From NCBI GenBank assembly GCA_009840005.1, contig VXOR01000034.1, forward strand, positions 19,284 through 83,283: a stretch of 64,000 nucleotides of DNA. The letters are read 5' to 3'. The DNA is from Gemmatimonadota bacterium. GTDB taxonomy: Bacteria > Latescibacterota > UBA2968 > UBA8231. Position 1 is the first letter of the stretch. Every line of letters begins with the position of its first letter. Shown here one piece after another: positions 1 to 8,081 of the stretch. The translations under genes were made by a program, and so were the position numbers. The notes under the pieces were generated by a model, which saw nothing but the letters and a program-made list of their open reading frames with translations, was not told the DNA's origin and ran no database searches.

Positions 1-1
1 C

Positions 2-2143
2 ATGTTCGGCGGGCGCGGCACGGTCCAGGTCGGCGATTTCATCGAGGTCGGCGCGACCCTAGTCGATGCCCGCAATACGAATACCACGCTCGACCTGTTC
101 AGCGGCGACTTGATCGCCGGCAGCCTCACTTCCGGCCAGAGCAGCACCCCGCTGACGGCCATTGCGATCATTCTCAGCGACGACACGCCCGAGGATGGCG
201 AGGGCGGAGCGGCTTTGTTCCGCGACAAGGTGCGTATCATCAGCCGCGACTTCGAGACGAACAAAGAACAGGTTTTCGAGGCGGCGGAGGTCGTCCGCGC
301 TGGCGCGGAGTGGCCGATTAAATTCGGCGGTTTTGAGCGCCAGGGGTACACGGCCGCCGATGGTCACGAGCGCATCGTGCTCAACTACGACTTCAACGAT
401 CCGGCTTATATCGGCCCAGACCCCACCTCGATCGTGGCCGTGGAATTTGAATACGTCTTGGGCAATGACTTCAAGGTGCAGATGTGGTCCGACCGGCAGA
501 CAGGCCGCCGCGCCATGCCTTCCGCGCCCCTGAGTGCGGAAACCATCGACGCCACCGAGCCAGCGCTGATTACCCTGCGGCGAGCCGAAGGCAACGTGAA
601 GGACATTTCCAATCTCCAGCTCGTCAAATTTGACTACGGTCTGCCGACGGGCAACCTGGTCGGTGGATTTACAGTGGAGGGCAAAGGGCTGTGGGGGTTT
701 GACTTCTACGGAGAGTGGGACCGCAACAAGCGCTACTATCAGTATCCCAACGCCGCGCTGTTTACGGCTGGCAAAAATCACAAAATTTCCACCGAACAGT
801 CCGACGCTTGGTTTTTTAACCTCTCCCGTCAGTTCTATCCGTGGTTCTTCTTCGGCGAGGTCTATGCGATGGACGATGCGTATTCGACCACGGCTTTTTT
901 GGTCGATGCCAACGGCGACATCCAATACGACAATTCCCAGCGCAACTTCTACGAGTTTGTCGAGGACAACGACGACCAAGACCAATTTCCCGACTGGATC
1001 CGCGCGGGTTCGGCCAACGACCGGCTCATCTTTCCCGGGTGGGACGAGAACAACGACTTTATCTCGGATTTCAACCAAAACGACAACGGCACGGTCAACA
1101 ACCTCATTCCCGACTACGAAGAGCCTTTTTTGCGCTATGCGGTTGATCGTCCCGAATACCTCTTTGGCATCGACCTAAACAACAACGATTGGATCGACCG
1201 CTTCGAAGACGACGATTTGCCGGATTACCCCTATAAGACCGACCGGCAGGGCTACAATGTGTTCGCCGGTGCCGAGCTCGTGCCAGGGGCACGGTTGACT
1301 CTGGGGCAGGCGGACGAACAGATGATTTCGGCCGATCGTTCCAGTCGCGTCCAATACGCGCTCTTTACCTTTGACCGCGACGTGCCGGGCGTGGGGCGCT
1401 TGCGGGTTTTTGACGCGCTGAAAAAGGTCGCCGACACCATTCCAGACGACCGGCGTGAACCCACGCCTTTTGTCGATGCTCCGCCGATCCAACCCCTCGT
1501 TCCCGACATTCTACCGGCTCAAGACACTTGGGTCAATGCGCTGTGGCTCGGGTTCGACTACGCAGGCATCGATCGGCTCAACATCATCAACAAGTTCAAG
1601 TACGAATTCTATCGCCAAAACCAAGACGATCCACGTGATATAGATGGACGCCGCCTGCGGACCAACACAAGTTTCTTCGGCCTGATCAACAAATTCGACT
1701 ATACCTACGACTTAGGCCGCTTCAGCCTCCAGCCCAAATTCAAGAGCGAATACTTGCGGCGGACGCCGTTTTTGGTGCAAGAGGATGAGCGCAAGGAGTG
1801 GACCGGCAGCTTTATGCTGCTGGCCCGACTGCCGGTGCTGAAGCACACTGTGCTGATGGGGGGGGTAGAGCAACTGCTGCTGAGGGATTTGATGCGCGAC
1901 GAAGACTCTATGGTCTCCAGCGGCATCACCACGGAAACGGGCGACTTGAGCAGCGTAAACGTGGCGGTGCAGCTATCCAATTCCTCGGACTACATGGGAT
2001 ATCGCCTGACGACCCAGCTCGGCCTGCGCTACGGTCGCACCCAGACCGAGTTGGTGCTAGAGAACGACAGCGGCTTTGCCAAGGGCAGCGAGAGCAGCAA
2101 TTCGACGACTAGCTTCATTACCGTGTACGCCGGGATTCAGTAA
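2..2143 (+). CDS. Large acidic secreted/outer-membrane protein, 5'-truncated by window edge
   Basis: Unrecognised family. The visible 713 residues align with the middle and end of the next gene's 983-aa product (shared blocks: DTPEDGEGGAALF, DYGLPTGN, FDFYGEW, PFLRY.VDRPE.LFGIDLNNN), so about 220 N-terminal residues, including any signal peptide, lie upstream of the window; the ATG at position 2 is an internal Met. Asp/Asn-rich stretches (DENNDFISDFNQNDNG, DLNNNDWIDRFEDDD) resemble calcium-binding loops. The C-terminal third alternates hydrophobic and polar residues and ends in an aromatic/hydrophobic strand, as in outer-membrane beta-barrels (inference). Its TAA stop overlaps the next ATG by one base (TAATG), pointing to translational coupling of a paralogous pair. 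Confidence 0.8.
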   Translation: MFGGRGTVQVGDFIEVGATLVDARNTNTTLDLFSGDLIAGSLTSGQSSTPLTAIAIILSDDTPEDGEGGAALFRDKVRIISRDFETNKEQVFEAAEVVRAGAEWPIKFGGFERQGYTAADGHERIVLNYDFNDPAYIGPDPTSIVAVEFEYVLGNDFKVQMWSDRQTGRRAMPSAPLSAETIDATEPALITLRRAEGNVKDISNLQLVKFDYGLPTGNLVGGFTVEGKGLWGFDFYGEWDRNKRYYQYPNAALFTAGKNHKISTEQSDAWFFNLSRQFYPWFFFGEVYAMDDAYSTTAFLVDANGDIQYDNSQRNFYEFVEDNDDQDQFPDWIRAGSANDRLIFPGWDENNDFISDFNQNDNGTVNNLIPDYEEPFLRYAVDRPEYLFGIDLNNNDWIDRFEDDDLPDYPYKTDRQGYNVFAGAELVPGARLTLGQADEQMISADRSSRVQYALFTFDRDVPGVGRLRVFDALKKVADTIPDDRREPTPFVDAPPIQPLVPDILPAQDTWVNALWLGFDYAGIDRLNIINKFKYEFYRQNQDDPRDIDGRRLRTNTSFFGLINKFDYTYDLGRFSLQPKFKSEYLRRTPFLVQEDERKEWTGSFMLLARLPVLKHTVLMGGVEQLLLRDLMRDEDSMVSSGITTETGDLSSVNVAVQLSNSSDYMGYRLTTQLGLRYGRTQTELVLENDSGFAKGSESSNSTTSFITVYAGIQ

Positions 2144-5094
2144 TGGGCGCGCTGCGAGTTAAATGCGCGTTGCTCTTGGGCGCGGTGGTTCTGTGCGCCC
2201 TTGAGGTCGGTGCCCAGATAGACTACGGCAATCGCCTCGGCCGCCGGGTTGACGAGCGCCGCGTGTTCTCGGCCGCGGGCCGGTCGGTGCTGATCGGCGC
2301 GCTGGATCCCACCATTCAGCGCTGGTACTTGCCGCAGGAGTTGTTCACCGAGTACGGCCGCCGTCAGTGGCAGTACACCAACTATGCGCGGGAGCCTTTT
2401 CTCCGCTACGTGTCGCGCAGCCAAGAGGGTTTCTACTTTTACGATCCCTACGGCGATTTGATTACCCGCGGCTGGCTCATCTACGATTGGCGGCAGACCC
2501 AGCCGCTGACTAGTGCCAGCAATCAGGTCACCAAGCGCGGCGAGTACCTAAGCTGGTTCAACCGCCTCATCATCTCCTCGGATATCAGCGGCGACTACAG
2601 CTATTCGATCGTGGTCGGGGACGAGCTTTTTACGACGTTGACGCCCCTGACTTTCCGCAAGACGGGGTTCAATGGGGTGGTGACTAGTTTGTCCAGTCAG
2701 CGCTTGCGAGCGACCGGGTTGTTTTCGCGGATCTCGTCGCCGATCATCGACATTAGCGCGGATTTTCCGACCCGGCAGCTAGAAAACGCGACCAACCTAT
2801 CCGCGCTGCGCCTTGAGGCCGATATCGGCGATCACCTAACTCTGGGCACGACCTTTGTCAATTCCCACAGCAACAACGGGGCCTTAGAGAGCTTTCAGGA
2901 AAGTCCCTTTACGGGTTTGCTGACTTCCGGCCAGTTAGATCGGCGGCTCGAATTGCTGGTGGTGCGGCTGTCCGACGATTCGCCCGAAGACGGCGAGGGA
3001 GGGGCTGTGCTCTTCAGCGACGACGTGGAAATCACGACGACCTTAATGCGCGAGGTGGCCGCGGGTGACAGCGTGACTTTAGTCCCTCGGGATACGGTCA
3101 TCACCGGCAGCAGCATTGGCTACCGACCATTGCGCGAAGGGGGCAAGGTGCGCGATGGATTCCTCACGGCTGACGGATCCGAGCGCATAACGCTCAAATA
3201 TCCGCTGGCGGTCGAAGATGGGGAAGACGAAGCCGGGACTTTGCGCCTGCTATTGCAGCAGAGCTTGGGGCTGAGTTTGGCCGAGGCCGAGGACGCGGTG
3301 ACCGCGATCAAGAAGGTGCGCTTCCGGCTCATTCTGGCCAACGACTATCGAGTGGAGATAGCGTCCGACCGGCAGACCAATCCGGTGGATCAGCCGCAAT
3401 TTCTACAGGTCGTGCGAGCAGCGGGCAACATCAAGAACCGCCTCAACCAACAAGAGGTGGCCTTTGACTACGGGCTGCCCACTGCGGGCCAGATATACGG
3501 CGTTACCGCTGAGATGCGCGATTGGTACGGGTTCGATTTCTACGGAGAGTTCAACGTTAGCACCCGCTATCGCAAGTACCCCACGACGACCCTAAAGAAG
3601 CACGAGGCTATTGCCGGCATTGTCGGAGACCAGCACGATGTGGCTTACATGGTCAACTTGGCGCGGGATATCGGCGCTTGGCACTTTTTTCTCGAAGGCT
3701 TCGGCATGGACGACGGATACAGCACCAACGTGCGGCCAGTGGACGGTCGCGGCTTGGTTGACTACTCGCCCGAAGCCATCATCCAGTCCTATGACTTTGT
3801 CGATGACAACGATGACAACGACCGGCATCCAGATCAGTTGCGCCGCTTTCAGGGCAGTCTGATTCCCATTCCGGGGCAGTATTTCCGGGTCCGGGCCAAT
3901 GGCGTGGCCGATCCAGCGGTTTTTCCCGGCTACGATGAAAACGGGGACTTCCTTTCCGATTTCAACCAAAACAGCAACGGTGAGCGGCAAAACTTCTTCC
4001 CGGACTACGACGAGCCTTTTCTGCGCTACGAGGTTGACCGGCCCGAGTTTCTCTTTGGCATTGATTTGAACAACAATGGCTGGGTTGATCGCTTTGAAAA
4101 CGACAACGAGCCAGACTATCCCTACAAGAAAGACCACTGGGGATACAATTTTTACACCAGCGTCCAAGTCAATCCCGAAATCCGACTCACGGCCGGCCGC
4201 CTGCGCCAAGCCATGCACCAAGCCGCGCGCGACAACGATACCTTCTACGGGATCTTTACCTTTACCAAGAGTTTCCCCACGCTGGGTCGCTGGCGGCTCT
4301 TCGACATGGTGCGGAGAGCCGAAGACAATATCGAAGATCACCTCGTGCAGTGGATCGTGCCCAGAGCGGAGTTCGGCCAATCCAGCGAGACAACGGGCAG
4401 CAATGTGCCCGTGCCCGACCTGCTGGCCGCCGAGAATACGTGGATCAACACGCTTTACTCGGACTGGGAGTACGACAGTCCTAGGGGTTGGAGCACCCGC
4501 CACCGATTCAAGATGGACGTGTGGAAGCAGCGGGAAGCCGAGGTGATAGTGGCCCGAGACGACGAGGGTCGCGTGCTCTTGGACGACGAGGGCGCGCCGC
4601 TGGCGGCCTTCGATCCCTTGGGCCCCGAGGGCCGCAATGGCCGCGAGTCGTCCAGTTTTGTCGGGTTGATAGACAAGATCTCCTATGCGTTCTCGTGGAA
4701 GTCGATTTCCATTTCCCCGCGCATCAAGGGGGAATTTATGCGCCGAGTGCCCTTCAGCCGTAGCGCGCCAGAGGAGCGCAGTTACGACGTGCTCTACATG
4801 GTGCTGGCAAATTTCCCGATTCTCCACCGCTCTTATGTGCAGCTAGGGGTTGAAGGGCACCATTTCTACGACCTTGAAGGCGACGAGGGACAACTAGCGG
4901 TCGGAGAGTGGACCGGCGACTTTCGCGGCACGGTCTTGGCCTGTCAACTGACGAGTACTCGCGCCTATTCCGGATACGAGTTGACCACTCAGATAGGTGT
5001 GCGCTTTGATCGTCGCTCGTTGGAGATCAAAGACGGGGATGGAGAGCGGAAGACTTCGGGCCTAGTGTTCCTTTCGGTATTTGCCGGATTGTAG
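2143..5094 (+). CDS. Large acidic secreted/outer-membrane protein, paralogue of preceding gene
   Basis: 983 aa with an N-terminal signal peptide (hydrophobic run LLLGAVVLCALEVGA, likely cleavage before QIDYGN). The mature protein is Tyr/Asp/Arg-rich. Residues from about 220 onward are a clear paralogue of the upstream product, including Asp-rich loops near 600-680 that could bind calcium and a beta-strand-rich C-terminus ending in VFLSVFAGL, compatible with outer-membrane insertion. No enzyme motif is visible. The start overlaps the upstream stop (TAATG), and the membrane-TPR gene follows after 12 bases, so the three look like one operon. Possible roles are an OM porin/assembly factor or surface layer protein; function not assigned. 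Confidence 0.8.
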   Translation: MGALRVKCALLLGAVVLCALEVGAQIDYGNRLGRRVDERRVFSAAGRSVLIGALDPTIQRWYLPQELFTEYGRRQWQYTNYAREPFLRYVSRSQEGFYFYDPYGDLITRGWLIYDWRQTQPLTSASNQVTKRGEYLSWFNRLIISSDISGDYSYSIVVGDELFTTLTPLTFRKTGFNGVVTSLSSQRLRATGLFSRISSPIIDISADFPTRQLENATNLSALRLEADIGDHLTLGTTFVNSHSNNGALESFQESPFTGLLTSGQLDRRLELLVVRLSDDSPEDGEGGAVLFSDDVEITTTLMREVAAGDSVTLVPRDTVITGSSIGYRPLREGGKVRDGFLTADGSERITLKYPLAVEDGEDEAGTLRLLLQQSLGLSLAEAEDAVTAIKKVRFRLILANDYRVEIASDRQTNPVDQPQFLQVVRAAGNIKNRLNQQEVAFDYGLPTAGQIYGVTAEMRDWYGFDFYGEFNVSTRYRKYPTTTLKKHEAIAGIVGDQHDVAYMVNLARDIGAWHFFLEGFGMDDGYSTNVRPVDGRGLVDYSPEAIIQSYDFVDDNDDNDRHPDQLRRFQGSLIPIPGQYFRVRANGVADPAVFPGYDENGDFLSDFNQNSNGERQNFFPDYDEPFLRYEVDRPEFLFGIDLNNNGWVDRFENDNEPDYPYKKDHWGYNFYTSVQVNPEIRLTAGRLRQAMHQAARDNDTFYGIFTFTKSFPTLGRWRLFDMVRRAEDNIEDHLVQWIVPRAEFGQSSETTGSNVPVPDLLAAENTWINTLYSDWEYDSPRGWSTRHRFKMDVWKQREAEVIVARDDEGRVLLDDEGAPLAAFDPLGPEGRNGRESSSFVGLIDKISYAFSWKSISISPRIKGEFMRRVPFSRSAPEERSYDVLYMVLANFPILHRSYVQLGVEGHHFYDLEGDEGQLAVGEWTGDFRGTVLACQLTSTRAYSGYELTTQIGVRFDRRSLEIKDGDGERKTSGLVFLSVFAGL

Positions 5095-5106
5095 GGGCGG
5101 GGAGCG

Positions 5107-6861
5107 ATGACGACTGCCGCGCCACAGGGCTGGATCATCAGCCGCCAATGGGATTTCTTATTTTTCATTGGCACCCCGCTGCTTTCTCTCGCAGTGCTGC
5201 TGTTCGCCGCCAATTACTTCACCTCTGCTGACATTGCCCTCTTTGTGCTGGCCTTTTTCGCGGTGGGGCACCACCTGCCTGGGCTAATGCGCGCCTATGG
5301 CGAGCGGGAGCTGTTTGGCCGCTACAAGGCCCGCTTCATCGTCGCTCCGCTAGTGATCGCCTCCTTCGTCAGTTGGAGCGTGTTCAATGGCCACCTCGGG
5401 TTTTTCATTTTCTTGGCCTTGTGGGACATGTGGCACTTCTTCATGCAGCACTACGGCTTCATGCGGATCTACGAGTTCAAGCGACGCCGGCCCTCGCAGT
5501 TGAGTGCGCGGCTAGACTGGTGGCTGACGGCCGTCTGGTTCGGATACGTGATAGCGGCCAGCCCCCACTATTTAATCAACTTTTTGGAGCGCTGCCACCG
5601 CTATGGCTTTGGGTTCTATACTTGGATCAAGCCCGAATACATCTTCTCGCTGCGGGACGCCATCTTGTACTTGGCGCTGGCCTTGTCGGTGGTCTACGTC
5701 GGTAACATGCTCGTCGAAAGGCGACGCGGCGCACCCATCGTCTGGCCCAAGCTGGCGATTTCGGCCACTACGTTCGCCACGGTCTATTACGCTTACATCA
5801 TTCTCGAAGACGTCATCTTGGGCTACGCGATCACCGCGCTGGCACACGACATTCAGTACTTTGCCATTGTGTGGATTTACAATCACGGGGTGCTTAAGCG
5901 CTCGCGCGACTTGGGGCGGTCCTTCTTCCGATTTCTATTTGCCGATGGGCGCTTGCGGATCGTTTTGTTCTACCTGTTGCTGATATTGGCGTACGGTGGC
6001 ATAGAAGCCCTCGCGCGAGCGACCCAGAATTTCTTGGTCTACGATATAGTCAAGGTGCTCATCGCCACCTCGGCCTTTATGCACTACTACTACGATGGGT
6101 TCATGTGGAAGGTCCGCAAGAAAGAGATCCGGCAGAACTTGGTAGACGAGGAGTCCGCAGAGGAGCCGAGCGAGGAAGCTCTGCCGCGCCGCGGCTGGAA
6201 CGCGCTGGTTACGTGGTGGCAGAGTGTGCGGGCGCAGTGGACGGCCCTCTCCTATGGGCTCGAGACTGGCAAGCAGGTACTGTACTTCGGGATGCCCATC
6301 CTCTTCTTGGCTTGGACCGACGCCCAGTATGCGCTGTCGGACGTAAATGCCAAGGAGTACTTGTCTCGGCTGGCACCGAGCGTGGCCAAAGCCCACGACG
6401 ACTTGGGGGTGGCCTATAGCCAGCAGGGGGATTTCGACCGCGGCATCGTTGCCCACCAACAGGCCATTGCCGCGGATTCTACCTATGCCCAAGCCTATAC
6501 GCACTTGGGGATCGCCCATTCACGCAAAGGCGATATGAAGGCTGCCATAGGTCTGCACCAACAGGCCATCGCCCTAGATCCCGAGTTAGCGCAGGCCCAT
6601 TTCAATCTGGGGGTGGAGTACGCAAAAATGGAGCGGCTCGGGGAGGCGATTGGCGCGTTTGAGCGCGCGGTGGCCTTAGACTCGGACTACGGCCGCGCCC
6701 ACTTGACCCTCGCCCAGACGTACCAAAAGATGGGCAATCAGCCTCTTGCAAAAAGGCACTGGAACCGGGCGCGCGAATTGCAGGCTGCGGCGCAGCGGAA
6801 GGATTTGAGTCTCAGTGCCATGCCTTGGGCCACCGGGACGCCGCTCAAAGGCGACTCATAA
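5107..6861 (+). CDS. Polytopic membrane protein with C-terminal TPR repeats
   Basis: 584 aa. Residues 1-350 contain about eight to ten hydrophobic helices with His/Tyr/Trp-rich polar positions at membrane faces (AVGHHLPG, WHFFMQHYGFMRIYEF, AHDIQYFAIVWIYNHG, MHYYYDGFMWKVRK). The spaced histidines recall membrane di-iron or heme enzymes, but I cannot assign it to such a family. A charged linker follows, then one more hydrophobic segment near 400. Residues ~415-565 are four TPR-like units (AYSQQGDFDRGIVAHQQAI, AHSRKGDMKAAIGLHQQAI and so on) for protein-protein contact. It follows the surface-protein gene by 12 bp and is closed by a strong terminator, so it probably helps handle those OM proteins (inference). 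Confidence 0.75.
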   Translation: MTTAAPQGWIISRQWDFLFFIGTPLLSLAVLLFAANYFTSADIALFVLAFFAVGHHLPGLMRAYGERELFGRYKARFIVAPLVIASFVSWSVFNGHLGFFIFLALWDMWHFFMQHYGFMRIYEFKRRRPSQLSARLDWWLTAVWFGYVIAASPHYLINFLERCHRYGFGFYTWIKPEYIFSLRDAILYLALALSVVYVGNMLVERRRGAPIVWPKLAISATTFATVYYAYIILEDVILGYAITALAHDIQYFAIVWIYNHGVLKRSRDLGRSFFRFLFADGRLRIVLFYLLLILAYGGIEALARATQNFLVYDIVKVLIATSAFMHYYYDGFMWKVRKKEIRQNLVDEESAEEPSEEALPRRGWNALVTWWQSVRAQWTALSYGLETGKQVLYFGMPILFLAWTDAQYALSDVNAKEYLSRLAPSVAKAHDDLGVAYSQQGDFDRGIVAHQQAIAADSTYAQAYTHLGIAHSRKGDMKAAIGLHQQAIALDPELAQAHFNLGVEYAKMERLGEAIGAFERAVALDSDYGRAHLTLAQTYQKMGNQPLAKRHWNRARELQAAAQRKDLSLSAMPWATGTPLKGDS

Positions 6862-6924
6862 GACGAACGAGAAAACGCTTGACAAAAGAGGCGATTCATT
6901 ATTGTTTAGACGCTTTCACGTCAT

Positions 6925-6951
6925 GCCCCTTATTTAAATGGGGCGTTTTTT
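6925..6951 (+). terminator. Rho-independent terminator after the membrane-TPR gene
   Basis: Stem GCCCC/GGGGC (6925-6929 with 6940-6944) around a 10-nt AT-rich loop, followed directly by GTTTTTT. Placed 64 bases after the stop codon of the membrane-TPR gene. Confidence 0.85.
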
Positions 6952-6973
6952 ATCACTCATTCAACCAACACAG

Positions 6974-7015
6974 GGGGTTGTAGCATGAGCAAGAGGGGTT
7001 GTAGCATGAGCAAGA
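6974..7015 (+). repeat. Perfect 21-bp tandem duplication over a start codon
   Basis: Positions 6974-6994 and 6995-7015 are the same 21-mer, which carries a GGGGTTG ribosome-binding-like run and ATGAGCAAGA. The gene downstream therefore has two identical in-frame start regions 21 bases apart; the second gives a normal signal peptide without the MSKRGCS extension. Confidence 0.95.
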
Positions 7016-7968
7016 AGATTGCGGTGTTGGCTGCTGTTATGGGCTTGGTGAGTTCGTCCGCCTTCGCCCATATTCCCGAAGGGACTGTATATGGTGCCTT
7101 CCAGTGGCCGACCGATAAGCTGCCCGTCCTTGACGGCGACATTTCTGAGTGGGATGTCCTGCCAGCCGAAGTGTGGATTGACAGCGATAATCCCGACATC
7201 ATCGTCGGCGAAGGCGACGTCGGGCGCGAAAAGGACCGATCCAATTTGTTCTTTCGTTTTGCCATGGGCTGGAACGACGAGTTGGATCGCATCTACTATG
7301 TCTTCGACCGCTTTGATGACGTTTGGGATCGCGATGCCGGCGGCATTGGCTGCTGCGGCCAAGACGACTCGATTGAGATCGGTCTGGACTCCGACCACTC
7401 CGGTGGCTGGTTCCACGCTGGCGGCGCTGGCATTTCTGGCGACTTGAGCGAAGAAGAGGTAAAGCTCTACAACGGCGGTCAGACCCAGACCTCGCATTAC
7501 CGCTGGCCGGCCATCACGTCTGGCAGTGATCCCAATGGCTGGAGTTGGTTTTGGATGTCCAGCTCAACTTGGCACGGCGACGAGCCTTACCAGTGCTGCG
7601 CGGACTCCTTCAATCTCGACGGCGTCCATGGTGCTGAGGCCAATTTCCAAGCCGAGTGGTACACCATTGGCTGGGACGATTTCAACTGGCAGGGTGCCGA
7701 CCTGAGCACCCAGCACGACTTCGTAGAGTTGGACATTGTCGGTGCTGGTTTACAGATCGTCGATAACGACAACGGTCCGGAAGATGCCGAAGACAGAAAC
7801 CCGTGGACGGCCAAGTGGACGTTGGGTGGCCAGTCCGATATCTTTGGCAACGCCGGTTCGTTTTCCGACTTCGTGTTGCTACCTCTCGACGAAGCAGCTC
7901 TCGCTAATCTCCCGACCTCGGTCGAGAACGATAGCTGGGGCCATATCAAGGCTTCCGTCGCTAGGTAA
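7006..7968 (+). CDS. Secreted CBM9-like carbohydrate-binding protein
   Basis: 320 aa from the second of two duplicated ATGs (the first, at 6985, adds MSKRGCS). A signal peptide (KKIAVLAAVMGLVSSSAFA) is followed by LPVLDGDISEWDVLP, the typical opening of family-9 carbohydrate-binding/DOMON-like beta-sandwich domains. FFRFAMGWNDELDRIYYVFDRFDD and ...SIEIGLDSDHSGG further match the edge strands of that fold. CBM9-like domains bind sugars or heme; no catalytic domain is present. Cysteine pairs (GCCGQ, QCCAD) may form disulfides. The gene is monocistronic, between two strong terminators. A second CBM9-like gene lies at 53194-53988. Confidence 0.7.
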   Translation: MSKKIAVLAAVMGLVSSSAFAHIPEGTVYGAFQWPTDKLPVLDGDISEWDVLPAEVWIDSDNPDIIVGEGDVGREKDRSNLFFRFAMGWNDELDRIYYVFDRFDDVWDRDAGGIGCCGQDDSIEIGLDSDHSGGWFHAGGAGISGDLSEEEVKLYNGGQTQTSHYRWPAITSGSDPNGWSWFWMSSSTWHGDEPYQCCADSFNLDGVHGAEANFQAEWYTIGWDDFNWQGADLSTQHDFVELDIVGAGLQIVDNDNGPEDAEDRNPWTAKWTLGGQSDIFGNAGSFSDFVLLPLDEAALANLPTSVENDSWGHIKASVAR

Positions 7969-8001
7969 CTCACCCGCCTAAAGCAGCAAACATCCGTAGT
8001 G

Positions 8002-8039
8002 GGACGGGTAGGTCTTCATTGATCTACCCGTCCTTTTTT
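8002..8039 (+). terminator. Rho-independent terminator after the CBM9-like gene
   Basis: A 13-bp stem (8002-8014 with 8021-8033, one G-U pair) closes a 6-nt loop and is followed by six T residues at 8034-8039. An ORF start at 8019 lies inside this hairpin and is not used. Confidence 0.95.
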
Positions 8040-8081
8040 GTCATATTTTTTGCATTTCCTCAGTCAAGTCACAAGGCTGTT

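Noticed and set aside
59..1078. Long minus-strand ORF (339 codons) under the first surface-protein gene
   Set aside because: It is the antisense of a clearly coding frame with a paralogue next door; no family motif, and the same happens at 3592-4827 under the second paralogue.
8019..8081. Upstream start for surface paralogue 1
   Set aside because: It lies inside a rho-independent terminator; ATG 8082 starts a proper signal peptide.
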